Assembly (NCBI GenBank): GCA_016710165.1
Contig: JADJLJ010000001.1
Coordinates: 2,232,001 to 2,296,000 of the forward strand
Direction of reading: 5' to 3'
Source: Chitinophagaceae bacterium
Lineage (GTDB): Bacteria > Bacteroidota > Bacteroidia > Chitinophagales > Chitinophagaceae
Length of the DNA stretch: 64,000 bases
Shown here: piece after piece, positions 7,010 to 15,991 of the stretch
How the letters are laid out: each line of letters begins with the position of its first letter
Position numbering within the stretch: the stretch's first letter is position 1
The notes under the pieces: generated by a model
Database searches by the model: none
What the model was told of the DNA's origin: nothing
What the model saw: the letters and a program-made list of their open reading frames with translations, nothing else
Made by a program: the position numbers and the translations under genes

Positions 7010-7804
7010 TTACCCAAAGATTTCGTTCAGCAACCCGGCGAGATGAACCCCTCCTTTTAATAACTGCTGGTTAACGGTGCCGATATTTTTAAAATTATAC
7101 TGGTAACCTAATTTATCGTCTGGTTTAACCTCTGCATATATCTTTTCAGCCAGCTGGTACGATTGCCATACCCATTCACTCAGCGGCTCGGCCTGCCATT
7201 GTTTTCGCTGCGCTTTGGTAGTATGATTGATCGCTGTGGCATATTCTGTATAGCTGAGGTTCTGGAGGTCTATCAGCCGGTCGTCCCAAACCTGGTGCAG
7301 GTTATACGGGTTGTTGAACCATGATAAACGAATGGTATTCCCTCCCCGGTCATCGGGCCTGCCGGTGTGCATTGGCTGGTGAATATCTCCCACAATATGG
7401 ATCAGCAGGCGCAGGTACATCAGCTTGTCCGTTTGTTCCAGGCTCTTATTTTTCAGTTGATCCGCCAGCCAGATAATTTTCGTGTAGGCATCGGTGGCCG
7501 TGTCATTTGCCAGGTACGTTTTTATTCCTGTTTCGCTAAGGCCCGGTTTAAAATTTATATAATGCCAGTTGTTCAGATATGCAAACGATGAATCGGACTT
7601 GATAAAATCCGGCCAGTTGCTTGTCATGGCAATGGATTCCGTTCCGAGCATCTTCGCTATTTCTTTCCGGGCCTGTTTGGTAAGGTAGCTGTCGGCGATC
7701 TGTCCTACAATACGGTGGCCCAGCATTCCCCAAGCCATACCGCTTAACGGCAAATAAAAGAAAAGGGTAAACAGTATGGCTCTTTTTATATGTCGCATCA
7801 TCAT
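7010..7804 (-). CDS. Secreted S1/P1-type nuclease
   Basis: About 264 residues from the MMMRHIKR start (ATG at 7804; the frame opens further upstream). Signal peptide (AILFTLFFYLPLSGMA) with cleavage leaving Trp as the mature N-terminal residue, WGMLGHRIVGQIA. In the S1/P1 family this N-terminal Trp and the following His bind zinc. Other metal ligands are visible in NWPDFI, WHYINF, LIHIVGDIHQPMHTG, DRGGN and NLHQVWDDRLI. It acts on single-stranded DNA or RNA and 3'-nucleotides outside the cytoplasm, probably for phosphate or nucleoside scavenging. Convergent with purF. Confidence 0.93.
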   Translation of the reverse strand: MMMRHIKRAILFTLFFYLPLSGMAWGMLGHRIVGQIADSYLTKQARKEIAKMLGTESIAMTSNWPDFIKSDSSFAYLNNWHYINFKPGLSETGIKTYLANDTATDAYTKIIWLADQLKNKSLEQTDKLMYLRLLIHIVGDIHQPMHTGRPDDRGGNTIRLSWFNNPYNLHQVWDDRLIDLQNLSYTEYATAINHTTKAQRKQWQAEPLSEWVWQSYQLAEKIYAEVKPDDKLGYQYNFKNIGTVNQQLLKGGVHLAGLLNEIFG

Positions 7805-7865
7805 GGTGAATATTTTATTCTCAAAGCTAATTAATGTGGTCAAAAAAAAACTGACCCTTCTGAAA

Positions 7866-9017
7866 TTATTCGATCACCTCAAACAAAAGCACCTGGGCTT
7901 TTTCCAGTGGATTGAAATTATTGTCGGCTATAAAGAGCAGGGTCTTATGCCCGTTGGGCAACCGGGGACCAAACGTTACACCTTCGATATTATCGGTATA
8001 AATACCCAGGTCATCCATATTCAACAATAGTTTTTTGGCAGCAGGAACAAACCCATCGTTGTTATTAAGTTGCATATTGCTGATATCCGTGGCCCCGTTG
8101 AGGTCTGCAATAAATACCTTGATCGTACAGGGGATCCTGCCTGTTGAAAAGGATCGTTCGATCACCAGTAATTTATTGTTCCCCAGGCTTAGTATCTCGG
8201 GTACACCGTTTATTTTGAAAGCAGATCCCGGTACAGCGGGGTAAGCAACGGGGGATAGTTTATACGCATACTGTGCCGTATTTTTCCGGGTTTGTATATC
8301 AAACCTGTACATACGGATGAACGCATTGCCCTCTGTGACTTCTGCCCTGGGGCCATCTTCATATAAAGGTTCCTCAACATTTACAAAAAGGGTTTGGTAA
8401 TTGTCTGCAAAGGTCATTCCCTCCAGCACCCCGTTACGCCGGGGGCCTTTTTCTGTTGCATGCATAAAAAGGTTACCAGGCAAAATAAAACTGTCAATAT
8501 ACCCTCCACCGGGCCGGATCAGAATTACGGAAGGGTTCCCGAGTACGGTATCCTTATCTGTAACGACCCTTTCTCCTTCACTGCTCCAGGCAAGCATACC
8601 CGATACGGGGTTGAAACGGATCGCTTCCGGATCGGGTGTTTGCCGGGCATCCTGTTTGTTATTGGGATATGCTTGTCCATCTGCCCGGAGCATATACTTA
8701 ACCCCGGTAAAAGAGATGCTGTCGATCTTCTTTTCGCTGAAAAATATTTTTGCAGTATAGAAGCGGGCCGGATTTCTATCACTCCGGTCGTCGCTGATCA
8801 GGTAGTACAGGTTGTTGTTTGCATCATAGTCAATGCCCGACAAGCCGCCTACAATTGTATTTTTATATGCAAGGTTGAAGGGAAGATCATATTGCGACAG
8901 GAATCGTAAGCCCCGGATGTCTGCTGTAGTTTGAGTTGATTTTTTTACCGTGGTACATGAAAAGGAAAAAATGATGAGTAAGACAGGCAAGAGGGACCGG
9001 AGGAGTTTTGAATGCAT
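7866..9017 (-). CDS. Phytase-like esterase-fold lipoprotein (PF13449-type)
   Basis: 383 residues. A lipoprotein signal with lipobox FSFSC (Cys21) points to an envelope location. The body resembles the 'esterase-like activity of phytase' beta-propeller family: GLSGIDYDANNNLYYLISDDRS, PDPEAIRFNPVSGMLAWSSEGE, LEGMTFADNYQTLFVNVEEPLYEDG and NIEGVTFGPRLPNGHKTLLFIADNNF, the last motif being characteristic. The substrate is unknown. The stop lies about 60 bases before the nuclease start on the same strand, so the two may be cotranscribed. Confidence 0.88.
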   Translation of the reverse strand: MHSKLLRSLLPVLLIIFSFSCTTVKKSTQTTADIRGLRFLSQYDLPFNLAYKNTIVGGLSGIDYDANNNLYYLISDDRSDRNPARFYTAKIFFSEKKIDSISFTGVKYMLRADGQAYPNNKQDARQTPDPEAIRFNPVSGMLAWSSEGERVVTDKDTVLGNPSVILIRPGGGYIDSFILPGNLFMHATEKGPRRNGVLEGMTFADNYQTLFVNVEEPLYEDGPRAEVTEGNAFIRMYRFDIQTRKNTAQYAYKLSPVAYPAVPGSAFKINGVPEILSLGNNKLLVIERSFSTGRIPCTIKVFIADLNGATDISNMQLNNNDGFVPAAKKLLLNMDDLGIYTDNIEGVTFGPRLPNGHKTLLFIADNNFNPLEKAQVLLFEVIE

Positions 9018-9103
9018 ATGGTTTCTTTATACCCAAAGTTCCGGAAGAATCCGGTTGCAATTGTTCTTTGTACAAAATTTTTATACTTTTATAAAAACAG
9101 GTC

Positions 9104-9598
9104 TTGAAACAATTATACATCATTCGCCATGCCAAGAGCGACCAGGGTTTTTGGGGCAACGACTTTGAGCGGCCCCTGAACGAACGGGGCAAATCGGATG
9201 CTGTGGTAATGGCAAAAAGGCTGAAGGACAAGCAGGCCCACATGGATGCATGGGTCACAAGCCCTGCCCGGCGTGCAAAAAAAACAGCGGAGGCATTTGC
9301 AGAAGTTTTTAAATCCCCGGCGGATGATATCATTTTTATCTCGGCGCTTTACCAGGCTCCCCCGGAAGTGTTTTATGAAGTGATCGCCCAACTGCCCGGT
9401 AACCTGGACAGGGTTGCCATTTTTTCACATAACCCGGGCATCACCTATTTTGTGAACTCGCTTATCCCCGGTGTAAAAACAGACAATATGCCCACCTGCG
9501 GAATTTTTGCAATAAAGGTAGATATAGAACAGTGGCGGGAGTTCGGGGATGCCAGGAAAGAATTCCTGTTTTTTGATTACCCTAAAAAAAGCCACTGA
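9104..9598 (+). CDS. SixA-type histidine phosphatase
   Basis: 164 residues from a TTG start at 9104 (MKQLYIIRHAKSDQ). The RHAKS motif carries the phosphohistidine nucleophile. Further family marks are ERPLNERGKSDA, VTSPARRAKKTAEAF, a Glu at EVFYEVI and the second catalytic His in IFSHNPGITYF. This is the short phosphohistidine-phosphatase branch related to SixA, which removes phosphate from histidine-phosphorylated proteins. The actual target here is unknown. Confidence 0.9.
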   Translation: MKQLYIIRHAKSDQGFWGNDFERPLNERGKSDAVVMAKRLKDKQAHMDAWVTSPARRAKKTAEAFAEVFKSPADDIIFISALYQAPPEVFYEVIAQLPGNLDRVAIFSHNPGITYFVNSLIPGVKTDNMPTCGIFAIKVDIEQWREFGDARKEFLFFDYPKKSH

Positions 9599-9747
9599 TC
9601 TAAACAAGCCCTGTTTCTCGATTCTACGCAACCAAAAAGCTACAAAAAACGTTTATATCTTCATGTAACGATCACCGGTAACAAAACGGTTCCCCGTTAT
9701 TGAAACAGCGGCAAACTTTTTCCTTATAAGCATCTAAAACAACCAGG

Positions 9748-10389
9748 ATGAAAACCTTACTCGTTAGTATTACCCTGCTGCTCTCCTTATGTGGCGCAGG
9801 CCAAAACAAAGACCATTTAGTGAAAGCCAACGGAGATACCGTTTGGGGAAGTTTCCGGTTAAAAAACCAGCTTTTCTATACTGCCGGGTCAGATCCTGTA
9901 CAGGTGAGTGCATCAGAAGTAAGAAAAATAAAAAGCGAATATTTCAAGGGGAACACGGTTGTTCCATGCAGGTTGCTTTTATACACCGATGATATAGATA
10001 GTTATGAGATCGATTTTATGAGAAAGGAATCCGTAGATACCATCATGGTATTGGATGAGATCATGACCACCCCAAAGATCAACCTGTATTATGGGGTAAG
10101 CAACTTCAGAACACCTTTCTATTTTTACAAAACCCCCGCAGATTCACTTCCCTTACAGTTGGTGATTCGGTATTTCCTGCAGGGAGGACTTGCCAATTAT
10201 ACCAATGACCGGCCAAAATATATGGGCGATAAGTCAAAACTTAATATTGTTGAAGACAAGGGTTATGTCAACCAGCTCCATGCCATCATGGGAGATTGTA
10301 AAAAAATCCCTTCCTCTACCTGGGAACTGCTCAGTTACCGGGGCTATAGCTTTAAAAAACTCATTAAGCAATACAATAAGTGCAAATGA
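9748..10389 (+). CDS. Secreted protein of unknown function
   Basis: 213 residues with a signal peptide (MKTLLVSITLLLSLCGAGQ). The mature part starts with a GDTVWGSFRLKNQLFYTAG segment followed by short beta-strand-like stretches, and ends with a basic helix (SFKKLIKQYNKCK). This resembles secreted Bacteroidota proteins that open with a 'GDTLxGxI' strand motif, but no named family is recognised. It stands alone between SixA and the convergent permease gene. Confidence 0.6.
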   Translation: MKTLLVSITLLLSLCGAGQNKDHLVKANGDTVWGSFRLKNQLFYTAGSDPVQVSASEVRKIKSEYFKGNTVVPCRLLLYTDDIDSYEIDFMRKESVDTIMVLDEIMTTPKINLYYGVSNFRTPFYFYKTPADSLPLQLVIRYFLQGGLANYTNDRPKYMGDKSKLNIVEDKGYVNQLHAIMGDCKKIPSSTWELLSYRGYSFKKLIKQYNKCK

Positions 10390-10462
10390 TCCGGATCCCC
10401 TTCCCGGTAAACTGCAACGGGCCGGATCATCATACAGCATGATCATTTCCTGCGGCAATATC

Positions 10463-11365
10463 CTATACCCTGTTCTCATTCTTCGTTTGCCTGTTCACCA
10501 GGTAAACGCCGGAAAAAATAAGTACCGCAGCCACGATCTTATACAGGGTCAGTTCTTCCTTTAAGAACAACATGGCAATGAGGGCGGCAAAAAAGGGCTG
10601 GGTATAAATATAAAACCCGGCGGCGGCTGGCCCGAGTATTTTTATACCATACACATTGAACAAATAGGCCAGGAAGGTCCCGGTGATCGTAATAAGGCCC
10701 ATACTTAAAAAATCAACCGCTCCATATTTTTCCCATGGTATCTGAACAAATTCCCCCCAGCCAAAAGGCAATATCAACAACAACCCGAACGTGAAGATCC
10801 ACCGGATTATGACTATCGGGTTGTATTTATGCATCAGTGGTTTTACCAGTATGAAGTAGATGGTATAAGACACTGCATTGATAATGATAAGGGTATCTCC
10901 AAGCAGGATATTATTTCCTTTCCCTGCATTGTCTTTGGCAAAGATCAATACCATGGCGCCGGATATACCGAGGGCAAGGCCGGCAAGTTTTAAAAAACCC
11001 GTCCGCTCTTTTAATAACCAGGCAGCTATGAGAACGATCAGGATCGGTGTAATAAGCATCAGCAGGGATGCATGAATGGAATGCGTGAGGGAAAGTCCTT
11101 TTAAAAAAAGCAACTGGTTGATGGCTATGCCGGTTACGGCACACAGTACCAACCGTTTCCTGTCGGCCTTCTCAATACGGACATTTACCGGTTTTAGTAA
11201 AAACAGGATCCATAACAAGACCACGCTGGCCCCAACCCTTACTACGTTTATTCCGAACGGCTTTGCCAATTCGGCATTGGTAAGATGTTTTACTGCAGAC
11301 AGGTTGATGGCAAAGAACAAGTTGGTAAAAAGAAGGGCAAGGTGTGCTGTATACTTTCTGTTCAA
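10463..11365 (-). CDS. EamA/DMT-family transporter
   Basis: 300 residues made almost entirely of hydrophobic segments, about ten membrane helices in two EamA repeats. Repeat 1 is about residues 5-140 (YTAHLALLFTNLFFAINLSAVK ... ILIVLIAAWLLKERTGFLKLAGLALGISGAMVLIF) and repeat 2 about 155-290 (LLGDTLIIINAVSYTIYFI ... ALIAMLFLKEELTLYKIVAAVLIFSGVYLV). The LKE motif near each repeat end is typical. It exports or imports small metabolites; the substrate cannot be told. The start used is TTG; other starts are possible. Confidence 0.85.
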   Translation of the reverse strand: MNRKYTAHLALLFTNLFFAINLSAVKHLTNAELAKPFGINVVRVGASVVLLWILFLLKPVNVRIEKADRKRLVLCAVTGIAINQLLFLKGLSLTHSIHASLLMLITPILIVLIAAWLLKERTGFLKLAGLALGISGAMVLIFAKDNAGKGNNILLGDTLIIINAVSYTIYFILVKPLMHKYNPIVIIRWIFTFGLLLILPFGWGEFVQIPWEKYGAVDFLSMGLITITGTFLAYLFNVYGIKILGPAAAGFYIYTQPFFAALIAMLFLKEELTLYKIVAAVLIFSGVYLVNRQTKNENRV

Positions 11366-11397
11366 GTAATAATATTGAACCGCAAAAATAAGGCATT

Positions 11398-11431
11398 AAA
11401 AAAAGCCACCTGCTTTATACACAGTGGCTTT
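11398..11431 (-). terminator. Terminator downstream of recA
   Basis: On the minus strand, 30 bases after the recA stop, AAAGCCAC (11431-11424) and GTGGCTTT (11409-11402) enclose a 14-base loop and are followed by a T-run. Confidence 0.8.
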
Positions 11432-11460
11432 ATACTTACTAACCCTAAATTGATCTTTAA

Positions 11461-12480
11461 CTAGACAGATTGCGCTTCCTTGATCTTCTCCCGGATCTTG
11501 GTCTCAATTTCGTTGGCCATTTCAGGATTGTCAGCCAGCAATTGCTTTACCGCTTCTCTTCCCTGTCCCAGTTTATCATTATTGTAACTGAACCAGCTTC
11601 CGCTTTTCTGTACAATGCCAAGTTCTACTCCCATGTCGATGATCTCGCCCACTTTTGAAATGCCTTCCCCGTAAATAATATCAAACTCTGCCTGGCGGAA
11701 GGGCGGTGCCACTTTATTTTTCACCACTTTTACCTTTACATGGTTGCCAATTGATTCGTCCCCGTCCTTTATCTGTGTCATCCGGCGGATATCCAGGCGG
11801 ACAGACGCATAGAATTTTAACGCATTGCCTCCCGTGGTGGTTTCCGGGTTTCCAAACATGATCCCGATCTTTTCACGAAGCTGGTTAATGAAAATGCAGC
11901 AACTGTTGGTTTTAGAGATCGTAGCCGTCAGCTTTCGCAGTGCCTGGCTCATTAACCTGGCATGAAGGCCCATTTTACTGTCGCCCATTTCGCCTTCCAG
12001 TTCGCCCTTAGGAACCAATGCGGCAACGGAATCGATCACCACAACATCCAGGGCCCCTGAAAGGATCAGCCTGTCGGCAATTTCCAGCGCCTGCTCCCCG
12101 TAATCCGGCTGGGAGATAAGCAAATTATCGATATCAACACCAAGCCGTTTTGCATAATTGCTGTCAAATGCATGCTCGGCATCTATAAAGGCACACATGC
12201 CCCCTTTTTTTTGCGCCTCTGCAATAACATGAATGGCCAGGGTTGTTTTACCGGAGCTTTCAGGCCCATAAATTTCCACCACCCTGCCTTTTGGCAAACC
12301 CCCGATCCCCAATGCCATGTCTAACCCGATGGAGCCCGTGGAAATAACCTCCTGCTCAACAACTCCTTTATCACTCATCAGCATTACCGAACCCTTGCCG
12401 AAATCCTTATCAATCTTATCCATTGTTAATTTCAGCGCCTTGAATTTTTCTGTTCTTTCCAAATTTTCTGTCTTGTTCAT
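11461..12480 (-). CDS. recA: Recombinase RecA
   Basis: 339 residues, full length. Walker A GPESSGKT at about 72-79, Walker B (LDVVVIDSVAALVP), loop L1 (EGEMGDSKMGLHARLMSQALRKLT) and loop L2 (FGNPETTTGGNALKFYASVRLDIRR) are all present. RecA drives homologous recombination and the SOS response. No obvious LexA box was found; a TATCTTTG promoter box lies 57 bases upstream of the start (12537-12544). Terminated by the hairpin at 11398-11431. Confidence 0.98.
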   Translation of the reverse strand: MNKTENLERTEKFKALKLTMDKIDKDFGKGSVMLMSDKGVVEQEVISTGSIGLDMALGIGGLPKGRVVEIYGPESSGKTTLAIHVIAEAQKKGGMCAFIDAEHAFDSNYAKRLGVDIDNLLISQPDYGEQALEIADRLILSGALDVVVIDSVAALVPKGELEGEMGDSKMGLHARLMSQALRKLTATISKTNSCCIFINQLREKIGIMFGNPETTTGGNALKFYASVRLDIRRMTQIKDGDESIGNHVKVKVVKNKVAPPFRQAEFDIIYGEGISKVGEIIDMGVELGIVQKSGSWFSYNNDKLGQGREAVKQLLADNPEMANEIETKIREKIKEAQSV

Positions 12481-12536
12481 TTTCTTTGATTTTAATTGAT
12501 GTATCTGGTTTTGCGTAGTAAATGTAACTGTGGCAC

Positions 12537-12544
12537 CAAAGATA
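12537..12544 (-). promoter_or_regulatory. Putative recA -7 promoter box
   Basis: TATCTTTG on the minus strand, matching TAnnTTTG. A TTG is found upstream, but its spacing (15 bases) is short of the usual 19-20, so the -33 box is uncertain. Confidence 0.45.
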
Positions 12545-12627
12545 ATGGTTTTATTTTATCAACACTAATTTATTTAGTATTTTTTTGTTAACTTATTTAG
12601 TGGTCACTTTTGCCCTTAAAAAAGTAT

Positions 12628-12651
12628 CCCCTCCCGAAGAATCGGGAGGGG
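12628..12651. terminator. Hairpin in the recA upstream region
   Basis: CCCCTCCCGA (12628-12637), loop AGAA, TCGGGAGGGG (12642-12651): a perfect 10-bp stem. No T-run follows on the plus strand; on the minus strand it is followed by ATACTTTTTTAAG, so a minus-strand terminator is possible, but the sigma-factor transcript already has one at 12903-12941. Confidence 0.5.
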
Positions 12652-12902
12652 TTGTGTTCAAGCATGAGAAAAACAGACAAAGGATAAATCCTTTGCTCCC
12701 TCAGAAAGGTTCGGCTATAAAAACGGACCAAATGAATTTTGTATCAATCTAAACCGGTTGTTATAATTCACCCAACAAATAGAAGATAGTTTTTTGAACT
12801 TAACAATACCACAAAGTGGTAATATCCGGGTAAAAATAGCCATTTTTGCCATTCATATACTTTTTTGTTGTAATAATGCAGCCTTTTTATCCTCCCTGCT
12901 TA

Positions 12903-12941
12903 AAAAACAAAGCGGGCCCATACAGGAGCCCGCTCTGTTTA
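12903..12941 (-). terminator. Terminator downstream of the first ECF sigma gene
   Basis: On the minus strand AAACAGAGCGGGC and GCCCGCTTTGTTT pair across a short loop, with TTT after the stem. It lies 30 bases after the stop codon of the sigma factor. Confidence 0.8.
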
Positions 12942-12970
12942 TTAAAGAAAACGGTTATTGTTAGCTAAGG

Positions 12971-13552
12971 TCATATGGCCACCCGTTGTTCTTCGATCAT
13001 CTTCCGGAGGTTTAAAAGCGCATAGCGCATTCTGCCCAGGGCAGTATTTACGCTACAGTCAAGCATGGACGAGATCTCCCTGAACTTAAGGTCTGCAAAA
13101 TGCCTTAAGATGATGATCTCCCGTTGCTCTTCGGGAAGCTGGCTCACCAACTTCATGATCCGCTCGTGACTCTGGGTTTTAATGATGTTCTCTTCTGCAT
13201 TTGAATCATTGAACCGCAGCACTTCAAAAATGTCTTTTCCTTCAATTGTTTTAATGGTCGGCTTTCCTTTGACCTTCCGGAAATGGTCTACACAAAGATT
13301 GTGGCCTATGCGCATCGCCCATACCACAAATTTGTTCTCTTCCTTGTATTTTCCCGCTTTAAGCGTTTCAATGATCTTAATGAACAATTCCTGGAAAATA
13401 TCTTCGGCCAGGTATTTGTCCTTTACCAATAAATAAATGGAAGTGAAAATGCGGACCTTGTGGCGGTTTACAAGCACATCAAGCGCCTGGGCTTCTCCGT
13501 CGGTAAAAAGTTGAACCAATTGCTGGTCAGCCAGGGTAGAAAGTGATTTCAT
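12971..13552 (-). CDS. ECF-family RNA polymerase sigma factor (copy 1)
   Basis: 193 residues. Sigma2 region: LVNRHKVRIFTSIYLLVKDKYLAEDIFQELFIKI and a -10 recognition helix FVVWAMRIGHNLCVDHFRK. Sigma4 region: LVSQLPEEQREIIILRHFADLKFREISSMLDCSVNTALGRMRYAL. This is the extracytoplasmic-function type. A closely similar gene lies 74 bases upstream on the same strand (13627-14205), clearly a tandem duplicate. No anti-sigma factor gene is adjacent, unusual for ECF factors that answer envelope signals. Confidence 0.93.
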   Translation of the reverse strand: MKSLSTLADQQLVQLFTDGEAQALDVLVNRHKVRIFTSIYLLVKDKYLAEDIFQELFIKIIETLKAGKYKEENKFVVWAMRIGHNLCVDHFRKVKGKPTIKTIEGKDIFEVLRFNDSNAEENIIKTQSHERIMKLVSQLPEEQREIIILRHFADLKFREISSMLDCSVNTALGRMRYALLNLRKMIEEQRVAI

Positions 13553-13626
13553 AGTCAGGGTTTGGTTTTAGTTTGGATATTTAGATGTAGTGTTTCAGAT
13601 ACGGTTTACAATGATAATGTTGCCTG

Positions 13627-14205
13627 TTATTGCAGGGCAATTTCTTTTTCGGTCATCAGTTTCCGGAGATTGGTAAGGCCGAATTTCATGGTATCCAGGG
13701 CGGCACTGAGGCTGCAATGCATGGTGTCGGCGATCTCCTTAAAACTAAGGCCTGCGTAATGGTTCAATACCATTACCTCTCTTTGTCCGTCGGGCAGCAT
13801 ATCGATCATGCTCTTTATTTTTCCGTGGCTTTCATGGTATCCGCTGTCTGCCCTGCCTGCATTTTCCGGCAGGCCGATCACCTCTTTTCCGGGATTGCCG
13901 GTTTCTTCCACGAGTTCATGCCTTATTTTCCGGTTGTATTCGATGCACAGGCCATTGGCTATTTTTATCGCCCACTGCAAAAAGTTTCCTTCTTCAGCCG
14001 TTTTCCCGGCCATAAGATTATCAATGATCCGGATGAACACTTCCCGGAAGATCTCTTCTGCGGCATATTTATCATGTACAATACTATAAATGGACCGGTA
14101 AATTCTGTCTTTATAAAGTTCAACAAGCGTGGCGAGGGCATTGGGGTCGCCGTTGAGATAGAACTGAATGAGTTTCTCATCAGTCATGCTGTTTTGGTTG
14201 TTCAT
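13627..14205 (-). CDS. ECF-family RNA polymerase sigma factor (copy 2)
   Basis: 192 residues. It shares layout and many residues with its downstream neighbour: YKDRIYRSIYSIVHDKYAAEEIFREVFIRIIDNL, NFLQWAIKIANGLCIEYNRK and MLPDGQREVMVLNHYAGLSFKEIADTMHCSLSAALDTMKFGLTNLRKLM. The sigma2 and sigma4 domains are both complete. The recognition helix differs from copy 1 (CSLSAALDTM against CSVNTALGRM), so the two probably read different promoters or have split roles. No anti-sigma factor gene is next to it. Confidence 0.92.
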   Translation of the reverse strand: MNNQNSMTDEKLIQFYLNGDPNALATLVELYKDRIYRSIYSIVHDKYAAEEIFREVFIRIIDNLMAGKTAEEGNFLQWAIKIANGLCIEYNRKIRHELVEETGNPGKEVIGLPENAGRADSGYHESHGKIKSMIDMLPDGQREVMVLNHYAGLSFKEIADTMHCSLSAALDTMKFGLTNLRKLMTEKEIALQ

Positions 14206-14458
14206 AGGAGGTAAGTTTGTGTTATTGGATATTAATGAACAGGAGATAAAGATTGCCTGAAAAAAAACAAAGGCTTGTAGTATATGATATGATTTGACTG
14301 TAGAAAGATTTCTATTATATTAAATTAGCCTTTTTAATCGTTTGATTTACTTGCTTTTTACAAAATACAAAAGCAAAATTCTCCATAGCTGGCTGGTTCT
14401 TTTTATTGTGCTATGCTGGTGACCGGCATGATCATTACCGGGAAGACCCATTAAAAGA

Positions 14459-15313
14459 TCAGCCTTTTTTGCTGATCCCCTGCAGTAACTGCAAATGCGG
14501 TTTCAGGCTTGCCACTGTGTCTTTCTGTAAAAATTGTTTCAGGTGTTTGCAAAAATGGCTGTAATCGTAGTAGCCGAACTTTTCATAATCAAATGCCGCC
14601 GGATCCCTGGCTATTTGCTGCACGGCCTTGCGGATACGTAAGATCTGCAGCGCTTTCTTGCTGCTGAGACTGGTGCTGGTCTCAAAATACCGGTGCAATG
14701 TACGGGCAGATATATTGTATTGTGCCGCAAACGCTTCCACGGTTGTTGTAAAATCATTATTCTTATCGCAATGCTGCAGGATCTCAGAAACAATGCGGAT
14801 GGGTTCCCAGGAACCGGAATATGTTCTTACGATGGACTGGAAATACGCATTTAAAATACCGGTCCGTTCTTCAAAGGAAGACGCCTTTTTTACATGATCA
14901 ATGCTGGCCTGTTCGATCAGGTAGCTTAACGGGTAGATGTATTCCCTGTATTCGGCAAAATTCACTTTGGTCTTGAAAATGATCGGCGAAATCTTAAACT
15001 TGATACCAAACAACCGGTTCCCCTCGCAGTGATAACATTCGATGGACCGGTTGCGGGGCAAAAATCCATCGGTCTTCATATTGAACTTCTTATCTCCTAC
15101 CTGCATCACAAAGGGCGTACCCAGGTTAATGAGGTAGGTATACCCGATATTGGGGAACAATGCATCCGAAAAACCATGGGGGTTTTGCTGCAGCAGCTCA
15201 TCAAAACGGGTCTCCCAGAAAAAGTCGATGAAGCTTTCCAGTCCGGGCAGGGGTTTTACACGGTGGTAATTATTTTCAAAATGATCAATATGAAAAAACT
15301 CGATGTGTTGCAA
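14459..15313 (-). CDS. AraC-family transcriptional regulator
   Basis: 284 residues. The N-terminal part (about 1-160) resembles the DUF6597/cupin-like sensor of this subfamily (LPGLESFIDFFWETRFDE; YLINLGTPFVMQVGDKKF; HCEGNRLFGIKFKISP). The C-terminal HTH_18 domain holds two helix-turn-helix units (AAQYNISARTLHRYFETSTSLSSKKALQILRIRKAVQQI and YDYSHFCKHLKQFLQKD). The family usually senses a small molecule and activates neighbouring genes. The target here is not evident; the next genes downstream are the accessory cassette or the tandem sigma genes. Confidence 0.88.
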   Translation of the reverse strand: MQHIEFFHIDHFENNYHRVKPLPGLESFIDFFWETRFDELLQQNPHGFSDALFPNIGYTYLINLGTPFVMQVGDKKFNMKTDGFLPRNRSIECYHCEGNRLFGIKFKISPIIFKTKVNFAEYREYIYPLSYLIEQASIDHVKKASSFEERTGILNAYFQSIVRTYSGSWEPIRIVSEILQHCDKNNDFTTTVEAFAAQYNISARTLHRYFETSTSLSSKKALQILRIRKAVQQIARDPAAFDYEKFGYYDYSHFCKHLKQFLQKDTVASLKPHLQLLQGISKKG

Positions 15314-15379
15314 GGCCGTACTTTAATGGAATAAAGATAAAGTGGTCTTGATGTATTTTGCTAAATTTTACATCAACGG

Positions 15380-15991
15380 TCAAGAAACAATAGGATACTT
15401 TATTTTTTTTCCAATCCATCCCGGCTCATTTGGTTGGGGGTCTTCAAAGTAATAGGAAAAATTTGTAGCTAACTCTTTTGCAAATAATCTAAATTTTGTT
15501 TGAGGTTTACCTGGAGTAAATTCGCCATTATAATAAATATCCGCATGCATTGGCAAACCCCTAAAATGTGTAAAAATTGGCCGTTCAGTTATTGGTGTTC
15601 TATAATCTTCTTGCAGGGGAGAAAATCGCATATAAACAGAGTCTTGGAGATTGTGTTTATTTACTAAATCTTCCATATGCTTTATTAAGAAAAAGGCAAG
15701 GCCCGAGTAGTAGCTTTGGCCAAGATTTATTTTATAACAATGATTTTTACAGAAATTATCGTCTGTGTAACTATGTCTTAAAACAGAAACATCTCTTTCT
15801 TGCCTTTTAGGTGGTGGTAAAAAAGCTCCCTCCCTTAGAATTTTTTTGGAACTTATGTACAAAGGAGTAAATATCCCTCTTACAATTATTTCATCTTTGT
15901 GAAATTTCTCTGGAATAATTTTTCCAGAGTTCTTTTTCTTCTTAAAGAAATTTTTAGCTATGAAATTTATAAAAGATATCAACCAGTTCAT
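15380..15991 (-). CDS. Unknown protein, third gene of an accessory cassette
   Basis: Up to 203 residues; the first 40 (MNWLISFINFIAKNFFKKKKNSG) overlap the end of the upstream gene by 38 bases, so a later start is possible. Visible features: RQERDVSVLRHSY, an apparent Cys/His cluster (FCKNHCYKINLG), a hydrophobic SGLAFFLIKHMEDLV helix and PMHADIYYNG..TPGKP. I recognise no named family. Its base composition is more AT-rich than the neighbouring housekeeping genes, like the two genes upstream with which it forms a unit. Confidence 0.6.
   Translation of the reverse strand: MNWLISFINFIAKNFFKKKKNSGKIIPEKFHKDEIIVRGIFTPLYISSKKILREGAFLPPPKRQERDVSVLRHSYTDDNFCKNHCYKINLGQSYYSGLAFFLIKHMEDLVNKHNLQDSVYMRFSPLQEDYRTPITERPIFTHFRGLPMHADIYYNGEFTPGKPQTKFRLFAKELATNFSYYFEDPQPNEPGWIGKKIKYPIVS

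Larger units (their letters stand above)
12481..12970. other. 490-base gene-free region between recA and the ECF genes
   Basis: No convincing gene. It holds the recA promoter region at its left end, a hairpin at 12628-12651, AT-rich sequence between 12660 and 12900, and the terminator of the sigma-factor gene at 12903-12941. Confidence 0.6.

Noticed and set aside
8394..8909. 171-residue open frame opposite the phytase-like gene
   Set aside because: Antisense shadow of a lipoprotein gene with clear motifs.
12481..12970. SOS box upstream of recA
   Set aside because: No CTG-N10-CAG-like or other convincing LexA-type inverted repeat was found close to the promoter.
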